A stretch of 42,092 bases of DNA, from contig DHDR01000031.1 of the NCBI GenBank assembly GCA_002399445.1, positions 122,135-164,226 on the forward strand, written 5' to 3'. The notes below the pieces were generated by a model, which saw only the letters and a program-made list of their open reading frames with translations, had not been told where the DNA came from and ran no database searches. The DNA is from Ruminococcaceae bacterium UBA4871. Lineage in GTDB: Bacteria > Bacillota > Clostridia > Oscillospirales > Acutalibacteraceae. The translations under genes were made by a program, and so were the position numbers. This document shows positions 31,342-38,589 of the stretch, one piece after another; the first letter of the stretch is position 1; the number at the start of each line of letters is the position of its first letter.

Positions 31342-32814
31342 CTAAGCTGCTTTTTTGCTGGACGCCGTGCTCCCGGAAGACTGTGAAACAGCGGAGCTGC
31401 TGTGAGCCGATTGACTCGGTGCAGGCGCACTGGATACCGAAGCAGAAGCACCCACTACATAAACTGCAGCTCGCGGCGGATAATAAGATTTGGGAAGCGC
31501 CTCTGTCCGAACTGCTCCTCCATTTTTATAAAATGTGCGGCTGCAGGTAGCATAGTAGCCATTGAGCGCCGTTACCGTCCGCTCGCGGTATGAAGCAGAC
31601 TTCGTTTTATCAACCTTGACAACATCTGCCGGCGGCGGCACTGTGCCGGTCTTTTGAGAGGACACCTCAATTTTATCCCAACTGTCATCTTTGTACCCAT
31701 AAATTGTACAATACATGGTGCGCCCATCTGCACCGCTTTGTATGTACATGGGATAATCCGTTGGATTTTTAAATTTAAAATCGAGATCAGGATAAGAAAC
31801 TGTAGCGTCCTGTCCAATCGGGACATAGGAAGAAGGGCTGGAGTGCGGGCTGCGTTCAACAACCGTGCAGTTAGAACGCATGGCTGCACCATAAACAGTC
31901 GTGCTGCCTTGGCAGATACCGCCGCCGTATTCTTGAGCGGAGACCCCATTGACCAATGCACCGGCCAACCGGTAACCGTTCGCTCGGTCCGCACTTCCCA
32001 CCACGCCCAAGTAGGAAAAAATGCCGCCCGGCTTAATAACTGTGCCATTTACTGCCTGCAGCGCACGCGACATATTATAGGTCCCGTTTTCGGTGTTGGT
32101 GGATACGGTCGAGAAACTGCCCAGTTTGACAATCTTCGGCTTCAAATCTGCAGCCGTATATTTACACGGTATCTTGGTAACCTGAACGGGAATAGACGCC
32201 GAGTCCGACGAACGGATTGCTTTGACTGTATCAGTCAGTAATGCCGCCTCATTCACTTGCACACCGGTGGTCCCTTCGGTAAAAGTGAAGCTGCTGCCGT
32301 CAAAAGACCGAATGGTCGGTTCTTTCGCTTGAACATTAATGGAAGCCGTCAGTTCCTGCAGTTTTGCCTGCAGCGTTGCCTGATCGACCGTAACACTTAA
32401 ATGATACTGTTTTGCACCATCAGCGGCATGCTGTTCCGCCCATGCCTTCTGTAAAACTGCATTGATATTATAGGAAGTATGCAAATCATGCCCGCTGAAA
32501 GGATAGGTATTGCCGCCATAGGTAAGTGTATAGCTGCGGCCACTGTCCTTTTTGATGACATAATTCATCAGGGCACGGCGCGCTTTCGGATAAGTAAGGC
32601 CGTTCAGAGAAACGGTGTCAACGGTTACTTTGCCAAACGTCTGCACAGACGCTGAATCGGAACCCGAATTTATAGCTGCTGCACGCCTGGCAAGATTCGT
32701 CCCGACAATGACAGCAGTAACAGCAGCAGCCGTGATCAGCACACCCGCCAGCACAACTGTCCCATGCGGTTTCCTGTGTTTTCCGGAATATCGGTCCTGA
32801 CTGGTTTTTTGCAT
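31342..32814 (-). CDS. VanW family protein with peptidoglycan-binding-like and G5-like domains
   Basis: The 490-residue protein has an N-terminal membrane anchor (VVLAGVLITAAAVTAVIVG near residue 20), two extracytoplasmic PG_binding_4-like segments (about 65-240), and a VanW domain. The VanW domain includes NTENGTYNMSRALQAVNG, KPGGIFSYLGVVG, YGGGICQGSTTVYGAAMRS and ERSPHSSPSSYVPIGQDATV. A G5-like module (KTGTVPPPADVVKVDKTK onward) and a Ser/Ala-rich low-complexity tail follow. The family takes its name from a vancomycin-resistance locus, but the domain is common in Firmicute cell-wall proteins, its activity is unknown, and no resistance genes are nearby. ATG 32814 follows AAGGAG at 10 bases; the upstream extension to 32913 lacks a ribosome site. 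Confidence 0.92.
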   Translation of the reverse strand: MQKTSQDRYSGKHRKPHGTVVLAGVLITAAAVTAVIVGTNLARRAAAINSGSDSASVQTFGKVTVDTVSLNGLTYPKARRALMNYVIKKDSGRSYTLTYGGNTYPFSGHDLHTSYNINAVLQKAWAEQHAADGAKQYHLSVTVDQATLQAKLQELTASINVQAKEPTIRSFDGSSFTFTEGTTGVQVNEAALLTDTVKAIRSSDSASIPVQVTKIPCKYTAADLKPKIVKLGSFSTVSTNTENGTYNMSRALQAVNGTVIKPGGIFSYLGVVGSADRANGYRLAGALVNGVSAQEYGGGICQGSTTVYGAAMRSNCTVVERSPHSSPSSYVPIGQDATVSYPDLDFKFKNPTDYPMYIQSGADGRTMYCTIYGYKDDSWDKIEVSSQKTGTVPPPADVVKVDKTKSASYRERTVTALNGYYATCSRTFYKNGGAVRTEALPKSYYPPRAAVYVVGASASVSSAPAPSQSAHSSSAVSQSSGSTASSKKAA

Positions 32815-32833
32815 GTTGGGTTCTCCTTCATGT

Positions 32834-32857
32834 TTTCTCCACTTGAAAATGGAGAAA
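32834..32857 (-). promoter_or_regulatory. Leader stem-loop of the vanW-family gene
   Basis: TTTCTCCA and TGGAGAAA form a perfect 8-bp stem with an 8-base loop just upstream of the ribosome site. On RNA the 5' arm (TTCTCC) could also pair with GGAGAA of the ribosome site (32826-32821), giving a possible competing fold. Confidence 0.4.
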
Positions 32858-32869
32858 CCTTGATACTGT

Positions 32870-32898
32870 ATTATATATTTTGAAATGGATTCTGTAAA
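32870..32898 (-). promoter_or_regulatory. Promoter of the vanW-family gene
   Basis: TTTACA (32898-32893), 17 bases and a perfect TATAAT (32875-32870) on the minus strand. Confidence 0.78.
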
Positions 32899-32973
32899 GT
32901 GACATGTCTGCATTATTTCCCGCCAACCATCAATTTGGGCTCGGAAAACTCTGCACTGACAACTGATTATGCA

Positions 32974-33002
32974 TAGAAAAACAGAAGGCAGTATGGTATA
33001 CT
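32974..33002 (+). promoter_or_regulatory. Promoter of the glycolipid glycosyltransferase gene
   Basis: TAGAAA (32974-32979), 17 bases and TATACT (32997-33002) preceded by TGG, an extended -10. Confidence 0.55.
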
Positions 33003-33051
33003 GTGAGTTGGCGTAAACATGCCCCTACATCATGCAAAAAGGAGCGATTAG

Positions 33052-34200
33052 GTGAAAGTCCTGATTTTAACCGCAGCCACAGGCGGCGGTCATATGCGCG
33101 CTGCGCATGCATTGGAATCATACATTACAAATCATTCGCAAGAGGACCATGTCGTTGTGCTGGACGCATTAAAAACCGTCGGCCCGATTTTGAACCATAC
33201 TTGCTGTGACGGCTACCGCTTCCTGTGCAAGCGTGTACCACAGGCTTTTGGCACTCTCTACCGTGTAACCAACAGGAAATCACCAATGGGAGGAATGATG
33301 TTCCGCATTAATTACCAGCACAGCGGACGTCTGGCGCCGACAATCGAAGGAGAGCATCCCGATGTCATTCTAAGTACCCATCCCTTTGCAACAGAAATGG
33401 TTTCAGAAATGAAACAGAAGGGCTATCAAGTTCCCCTGCTCTGCCTAATGACGGATTACGGTCCGCACAGGGCGTGGATTGCACCAAATGTAGATGCCTA
33501 TATCGTCAGCAATGAAGATATGGTACCACAGATGGAAAAAATGGGCGTACCGCCGGAAATTGTTTTCCCATACGGAATTCCTGTAACAGACGTCTTTTTT
33601 GAAAAGAAAGATAAAGCTGCGCTCCGTGAAAAAATCGGACTTGCTGCCGACAAACCGACCATCCTGTTTATGGCTGGTTCTTTTGGTGTAACAAATATTA
33701 TCAGCATCTATGAAGATTTATGTACGCTGAATCTAGACTTTCAGGTAATTGTCATTACCGGAAAGAATGAAAAGCTTTACCATGAATTTGAAGACGCCGT
33801 GCAGGAAAGCAGCAAAAAAACACGGTTGGTCTATTTTACGCATGAAGTGGCAAATTATATGCATGCAAGCGACCTGCTGATTACGAAACCCGGTGGCTTA
33901 ACGGTAAGCGAATCACTGGCATGCAACCTCCCGCTCGCTGTGTTCGATGCAATTCCTGGCCAAGAAGAGGATAATGCAGCATTTCTGCAAAACCACCACA
34001 TGGCAGTCCGGCTGAATCAGCATGAAGATACCGCACAGGTCATTGCGGAACTGCTGGAAAACCCGCAGAAGCTGGCAGAGATGCGTCATGCCTGTGCGTT
34101 ATTTGATAAAAGCAAAGCAGCCCAGAATATTTTTATGCTTATACAGGATTTGTATGCGCGCTGTCACCCCGAGCAAGCCAAAAAACAATCGGCTGAATAA
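33052..34200 (+). CDS. UgtP/MGDG-synthase-like diacylglycerol glycosyltransferase
   Basis: The 382-residue protein is a GT-B fold family 28 enzyme. The N-terminal acceptor domain starts LILTAATGGGHMRAAHALE and includes the MGDG-synthase-type HPDVILSTHPFATEMV and MTDYGPHRAWI. The C-terminal donor domain has ILFMAGSFGVTNI and TKPGGLTVSESLACNLPLAV with PGQEEDN. Relatives transfer glucose or galactose to diacylglycerol to build membrane glycolipids and lipoteichoic acid anchors, acting at the inner leaflet. The exact sugar is unknown. The start is GTG 33052, 7 bases after GGAG. Confidence 0.92.
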   Translation: MKVLILTAATGGGHMRAAHALESYITNHSQEDHVVVLDALKTVGPILNHTCCDGYRFLCKRVPQAFGTLYRVTNRKSPMGGMMFRINYQHSGRLAPTIEGEHPDVILSTHPFATEMVSEMKQKGYQVPLLCLMTDYGPHRAWIAPNVDAYIVSNEDMVPQMEKMGVPPEIVFPYGIPVTDVFFEKKDKAALREKIGLAADKPTILFMAGSFGVTNIISIYEDLCTLNLDFQVIVITGKNEKLYHEFEDAVQESSKKTRLVYFTHEVANYMHASDLLITKPGGLTVSESLACNLPLAVFDAIPGQEEDNAAFLQNHHMAVRLNQHEDTAQVIAELLENPQKLAEMRHACALFDKSKAAQNIFMLIQDLYARCHPEQAKKQSAE

Positions 34201-34222
34201 TAAAAATGAAAGGAATAAGATG

Positions 34223-34295
34223 TCCCCTACCTGTTTCTGGGGCAAAGCCACAGGAAGGGAACAACATTTTTAAACTCCCTGTTTCGGCAGGGAGA
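34223..34295 (+). promoter_or_regulatory. Structured leader before the cysteine desulfurase gene
   Basis: One stem has nested arms TCCC/GGGA, CCTG/CAGG and GGC/GCC (34223-34260) with an asymmetric internal loop. A second is a clean 7-bp hairpin, CTCCCTG/CAGGGAG (34276-34295). Neither is followed by a convincing T tract. They could be a regulatory leader or simply a weak end signal for the upstream gene. Confidence 0.35.
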
Positions 34296-34318
34296 TTCCA
34301 TAAAGTGAGGTCTTTTTC

Positions 34319-35452
34319 TTGCAGCAGGTTTATCTTGATAATTCTTCCACGACAAAAGTCTGCAGAGAAGCAGTAAATGCCGTGATAAAAACGATGACAG
34401 AAACATTCGGCAATCCCTCTTCTCTGCATTCCATCGGATTTGCGGCGGAGCGCGCTTTAGCAGATGCCCGCACACAGGTTGCCAGCGTGCTTTCTGCAAA
34501 GCCAGAGGAAATTACATTTACCTCCGGCGGAACCGAAAGCAACAATCTCGCCGTTTTTGGTGCTGCTCAGTCCCGCCGGAAACGCGGGAACCGCATTGTC
34601 ACCACCGCGATTGAACATCCCAGTGTACTGATCCCCATGCAGCAGCTGGAAAGGCAGGGATTTGAGGTGGTTTACCTGCAGCCGGATAAAAGCGGGCATA
34701 TCGAGCCACAGCAGCTTTTTGATGCCGTCAATGCCAATACGATTCTGGTCAGCATGATGGCAGTGAACAACGAAGTGGGAAGCATCCTGCCGATTGATGC
34801 AGCACGCACAGCCATTGACCGCGCACAGGCTCCAGCTCTGCTGCATGTGGATGCCGTACAGGCTTTTGGGAAACTAAACCTCCGCCCCGGCCGCCGCGGG
34901 ATTGACCTGATGACGGTCAGCTCCCATAAAATTCACGGGCCAAAGGGAGCGGGCGCCCTGTTTATACGGAAAGGCACCCATATTCTGCCGCGCACATTTG
35001 GCGGCGGACAAGAAAACAATTTACGGCCCGGAACAGAAGCCATGCCGGCTATCTGCGGTTTCGGCGCCGCCTGTGCTGCTTTGCCGAATGCAGAGGAAGA
35101 GCGGAAAAAGATAGCAGAACTGAACACCTACCTGCGCGCCGGACTGGCAAAGCTGCCTGAAGTGGTCATGAACAGCAGCGAAGATGCCCTGCCATATGTT
35201 CTGAACCTTTCTGCCGGACGGGTAAAAGCACAGACAATGCTGAACTTCCTTTCTGAACATAATATTTATGTGTCTTCCGGATCTGCATGCGCAAAGGGAG
35301 CAAAGAGCCATGTTCTGACAGCACTTGGATTTTCTCCTATGCGCATAAATTCGGCACTTCGCGTCAGCTTCTGCCGGTATAATACAAAGGAAGACTGCGA
35401 CGCATTTCTCACCGTGCTGCAAAACGGACTGGCTACTTTGCAGAAAACGTAA
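34319..35452 (+). CDS. Cysteine desulfurase (NifS/IscS-like, ThiI partner)
   Basis: The 377-residue PLP enzyme takes sulfur from cysteine as a protein persulfide. It has VYLDNSSTTKVC, the FGNPSSLHSIGFAAE block, TSGGTESNNLA, AIEHPSV, the PLP lysine in SSHKIHGPKGAG and the catalytic cysteine in SSGSACAKGAKS. It is immediately followed by thiI, as with NifZ and ThiI in Bacillus, so it is probably the dedicated sulfur donor for 4-thiouridine in tRNA rather than the general Fe-S desulfurase. The start is a non-ATG codon at 34319, preceded by GAGGT at 6 bases; the next residues (QQVYLDNSS) are the family's usual beginning. Confidence 0.93.
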   Translation: MQQVYLDNSSTTKVCREAVNAVIKTMTETFGNPSSLHSIGFAAERALADARTQVASVLSAKPEEITFTSGGTESNNLAVFGAAQSRRKRGNRIVTTAIEHPSVLIPMQQLERQGFEVVYLQPDKSGHIEPQQLFDAVNANTILVSMMAVNNEVGSILPIDAARTAIDRAQAPALLHVDAVQAFGKLNLRPGRRGIDLMTVSSHKIHGPKGAGALFIRKGTHILPRTFGGGQENNLRPGTEAMPAICGFGAACAALPNAEEERKKIAELNTYLRAGLAKLPEVVMNSSEDALPYVLNLSAGRVKAQTMLNFLSEHNIYVSSGSACAKGAKSHVLTALGFSPMRINSALRVSFCRYNTKEDCDAFLTVLQNGLATLQKT

Positions 35453-35613
35453 GATTGGATTTTGGGTCATCTATCCAGCTGCTTCACATAAGACAAAATA
35501 AAAAACAATTTCAGGACAAACTGTCAACCGAACATACAGAATCCAAACTTAAACAATGGCCTTTAAGCTTGACAGTGTTTGCAAATTGCAGAATAGAAAT
35601 GGAATTTGGATTT

Positions 35614-36792
35614 ATGAAAGAAATTATTTTATTAAAACTTGGAGAACTGGTCCTAAAAGGACTGAACCGCCGTGTATTTGAGGATACCCTCGTAAAAAAT
35701 ATCCGCCGCAGGATTTCTCCTCTGGGGAAATTTAATATCCGTTCACGCCAGTCGACCATTACCGTTATGCCAGAAGAAGATAACTGCGATCTGGATGAAG
35801 CAGAAGAACGCATCAGCCGCATTTTCGGCATTGCAACCTACACGCGCGCGGGTGTGGCACCAAAAGAAATGGACAAGATTGAACCCGCCACAGCAGAATA
35901 CCTGCGTCGGGAACTCCTTGCCGCAAAGACATTTAAAGTGGAAGCGAAACGTTCCGACAAAAAATTCCCACTTAATTCCCCGGCTATCTGCGCAGAGATG
36001 GGCAGCTATCTGCTGGAGCAATTCCCTAATCTTACCGTTGATGTACATCATCCGGATATTATTGTTTATGTGGAAATACGCGACTTTGGCGCTTATATTC
36101 ACAGCAATCCGATACGCGGAGCCGGTGGAATTCCAGTGGGAACGGGCGGCAAGGCAGCCGTGCTGATTAGCGGCGGCATTGACAGCCCTGTGGCAACTTG
36201 GCAGATTGCCCGCCGCGGATTGGAAATGACAGCCGTGCATTTTGCCAGCCCACCATATACCAGTGCACGTGCTGAGCAAAAAGTAGTTGACCTTTTGACA
36301 CAGGTGAGCCGTTATGCCGGACGCATGAAAATGTTCACCGTTCAGTTTGCTCATGTGCAGGAAGAGATTCGGGATAAATGTCCAGAGGAACTTTTTACCC
36401 TACTGATGCGCCGTTTTATGATGCGTATCACACAGAAAATTGCAGAACAGGAAGGCTGCCTTGCACTGGTTACCGGTGAAAGTCTGGGACAGGTTGCAAG
36501 TCAGACCCTGCAGGCCATCTGCTGCACGGATGCCTGCGTCTCCATGCCGGTTTTCCGGCCGCTGATTGGTTCGGATAAACTGGATATTGTTGATACCGCA
36601 CGGAAAATTGGAACATTTGATATCTCTATTGAACCCTATGAGGATTGCTGCACGGTCTTTACCCCAAAGCATCCCTGCACCCGCCCGCATGTTGATTCAC
36701 TGGAAAACGCAGAAAAGCTGCTGGATGTAGACGCGCTGGTAAATGAATGTGTCCAAACTGTTTCGGTCCGGACGATTTATCCGCAGGAATAA
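35614..36792 (+). CDS. thiI: tRNA 4-thiouridine synthase ThiI
   Basis: The 392-residue enzyme adenylates and thiolates U8 of tRNA. It has an N-terminal ferredoxin-like and THUMP region (to about residue 165; FKVEAKRSDKKFPL is the THUMP core), the PP-loop SGGIDSPVATW near 186, and the CTDACVSMPVFRPLIGSDK and CCTVFTPKHPCTRP regions of the AANH domain. The C-terminal rhodanese domain of the E. coli protein is absent, as in other Firmicutes. ATG 35614 matches the family start (KEIILLKLGELVLKG). The frame runs back to 35455, but those 53 residues look non-coding. The gap from the desulfurase gene is 161 bases and carries a TTGACA (35579-35584) without a good -10. Confidence 0.95.
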   Translation: MKEIILLKLGELVLKGLNRRVFEDTLVKNIRRRISPLGKFNIRSRQSTITVMPEEDNCDLDEAEERISRIFGIATYTRAGVAPKEMDKIEPATAEYLRRELLAAKTFKVEAKRSDKKFPLNSPAICAEMGSYLLEQFPNLTVDVHHPDIIVYVEIRDFGAYIHSNPIRGAGGIPVGTGGKAAVLISGGIDSPVATWQIARRGLEMTAVHFASPPYTSARAEQKVVDLLTQVSRYAGRMKMFTVQFAHVQEEIRDKCPEELFTLLMRRFMMRITQKIAEQEGCLALVTGESLGQVASQTLQAICCTDACVSMPVFRPLIGSDKLDIVDTARKIGTFDISIEPYEDCCTVFTPKHPCTRPHVDSLENAEKLLDVDALVNECVQTVSVRTIYPQE

Positions 36793-36828
36793 TGCATAAG
36801 CAAAAATTTGTAAAAGGAAGGTGCAAAT

Positions 36829-38097
36829 ATGAAAGCAGAAATTATCAGTGTCGGTACAGAATTGCTGCTGGGACAGGTCACCAACTCTGACACTGCTTAC
36901 GTTGCCCGGGAACTGGCTGCACTCGGGTTTGATATCCGCTACACCTGCACCGTTGGGGATAATTCAAAGCGGCTGGCAGAAACCCTGCGGAATGCATTTG
37001 CCCACAGCGATATTGTTGTAACAACCGGCGGCCTTGGCCCCACCGAGGATGATCTGACCAAGCAGACCTGCGCCGCAGCTGCCGGCAGAAAGCTTGTCTG
37101 TCACGAAGAAACGAAGCAGCGCCTTAAAACATATTTTAAGGGACGCGAATTTGGAAAAAGTCAGTTGAATCAGGCGATGCTGCCGGAAGGCTGCACCGTT
37201 TTCCAAAATGACCACGGCACCGCACCGGGCTGCGGCTTTACCACAGCGGACGGCAAAGTTTTGGTCATGCTGCCCGGCCCGCCGAGTGAACTGCTGCCCA
37301 TGCTGCAAAATTATGTGGTGCCTTACCTTTCTCAGTGGGCGGGCGGTGTTATCGCCAGCACGAATATCCATGCTTTTGGCATTGGAGAGGGAACCGCAGC
37401 CGAAAAAATTGCGGACCTCCTGCAGGGAGAAAATCCGACAGCGGCCACCTATGCACTGGCAGACGAAATGTATGTGCGTGTTACGGCAAAAGCTGCAACA
37501 AAAGAAAAAGCACAAATGCTGTGCAAACCGCTTGCAGAAAAGATTCGGGAACGTCTGGGCGATTTTGTTTATGGTACAGATGTGGCAAATCTGGAAGTCG
37601 TCGTTGTACGGGAATTACAGAAACAAGGGAAAATGCTGGCGACAGCAGAAAGCTGTACCGGCGGCATGCTGGCAGAGCGAATCACGGATATTGCCGGCGC
37701 TTCTCAAGTATTTCATATGGGACTGGTGACCTATTCCAATGAGGTGAAATCGGCACTGGTCAATGTTCCGGAAAACCTGCTGAAAGAAAAGGGCGCTGTC
37801 TGTCCCGAAACGGCCTTTGCAATGGCACAGGGCGTTCGGAAAAAGGCCGGCGCGGATTTTGGCATTGGCATCACCGGCGTGGCCGGCCCCAAAACAAGCG
37901 AGGGCAAACCAGTCGGCTATATTTTGATTGCACTGGATGACGGTCAACACACATACCTGCGCACGATGACGGGAAAAGGTGGGCGTAAAGAGCGCAATTA
38001 TCTGCGGCATTTGGCAGCGAGCAACGCGCTGGACATGCTGCGGCGCCGGTTATTGGGGCTGCCGGGAATTGAGCAGATTGCTTTTACCGGGCACTAA
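36829..38097 (+). CDS. cinA: CinA: MoCF-like domain plus nicotinamide-nucleotide amidase domain
   Basis: The 422-residue two-domain protein matches full-length CinA. Residues 1-170 are the MoCF/COG1058 domain (EIISVGTELLLGQVTNSD, TTGGLGPTEDDLTKQ at 65-79, VLVMLPGPPSELLPML), linked to pyrophosphatase activity on ADP-ribose-like nucleotides. Residues about 260-415 are the PncC domain (AESCTGGMLAERITD near 272, GLVTYSNEVKSALV, GITGVAGP), which deamidates NMN to NaMN for NAD salvage. This fits with nadE in the window. The competence role in Bacillus and Streptococcus is separate. GGAAGG precedes the ATG. Confidence 0.96.
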   Translation: MKAEIISVGTELLLGQVTNSDTAYVARELAALGFDIRYTCTVGDNSKRLAETLRNAFAHSDIVVTTGGLGPTEDDLTKQTCAAAAGRKLVCHEETKQRLKTYFKGREFGKSQLNQAMLPEGCTVFQNDHGTAPGCGFTTADGKVLVMLPGPPSELLPMLQNYVVPYLSQWAGGVIASTNIHAFGIGEGTAAEKIADLLQGENPTAATYALADEMYVRVTAKAATKEKAQMLCKPLAEKIRERLGDFVYGTDVANLEVVVVRELQKQGKMLATAESCTGGMLAERITDIAGASQVFHMGLVTYSNEVKSALVNVPENLLKEKGAVCPETAFAMAQGVRKKAGADFGIGITGVAGPKTSEGKPVGYILIALDDGQHTYLRTMTGKGGRKERNYLRHLAASNALDMLRRRLLGLPGIEQIAFTGH

Positions 38098-38116
38098 AAG
38101 GGAAGGAGGCTTTTTC

Positions 38117-38587
38117 ATGGAAGCGGCTGTTCTGTATTGCGGCGCACGGCGCACCGCTTACTGTCAGGAACTGTTGGAAACCAACGGTTTCCGGCTGACT
38201 CAAATATGTGCTGCCGGAGAAGACAGTCAAATGGCAAGAATGGGTATTTTGCTGTCAAAAAATCAACTGCTGCTGATTTTGGGGCCGGAACACAACGGCG
38301 AGCCGACTTTTGGAAAGCCTTTTTTTCGAGCACTGCACGTCCCTACGCTGGATGAAAACCCTCAGGGCATACTGGTACTGCATGGGAAAGGATGCATTGG
38401 CTGGCTGATTGAAAGTCGGGAACAGGCGGTGGCACTCCTGCCCGACCGTCCAGAGCACCTGCAGCTGCTTCTGCCGGAACTGTGGCTCCGCCTTTGTAAA
38501 AAATTTGGTTTGTCAATGCCGGAAATCCAGAAGTCAGCTGTCAACTATGAACAAGCTGTAGAACGTGATTTTTCCGGAAAGGAATAG
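38117..38587 (+). CDS. Degenerate CinA/MoCF-domain-like protein
   Basis: The 156-residue protein has no clear family, but segments parallel the N-terminal domain of CinA next door. LLETNGFRLTQICAAGEDSQMARM lines up with LAALGFDIRYTCTVGDNSKRLAET. LLLILGPEHNGEPTFGKPF takes the place of the GGLGPTEDDLTK loop. PTLDENPQGILV and AVALLPDRPEHLQLLLPEL parallel NDHGTAPGCGF and VLVMLPGPPSELLPML. The catalytic-loop residues are lost, so a binding or structural role is more likely than catalysis. AAGGAGG lies 8 bases before ATG 38117. It sits 19 bases after cinA and 2 bases before the next gene, inside one operon. The relationship is my inference from by-eye alignment. Confidence 0.75.
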   Translation: MEAAVLYCGARRTAYCQELLETNGFRLTQICAAGEDSQMARMGILLSKNQLLLILGPEHNGEPTFGKPFFRALHVPTLDENPQGILVLHGKGCIGWLIESREQAVALLPDRPEHLQLLLPELWLRLCKKFGLSMPEIQKSAVNYEQAVERDFSGKE

Positions 38588-38589
38588 TT

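Noticed and set aside
31342..32814. Vancomycin resistance locus, suggested by the VanW domain
   Set aside because: There is no vanH/A/X or vanR/S gene nearby, and VanW domains are common in cell-wall proteins unrelated to resistance.
35455..35613. N-terminal extension of ThiI by 53 residues
   Set aside because: The frame is open, but the peptide is unlike any ThiI start, there is no ribosome site at 35455, and the standard family start fits ATG 35614.
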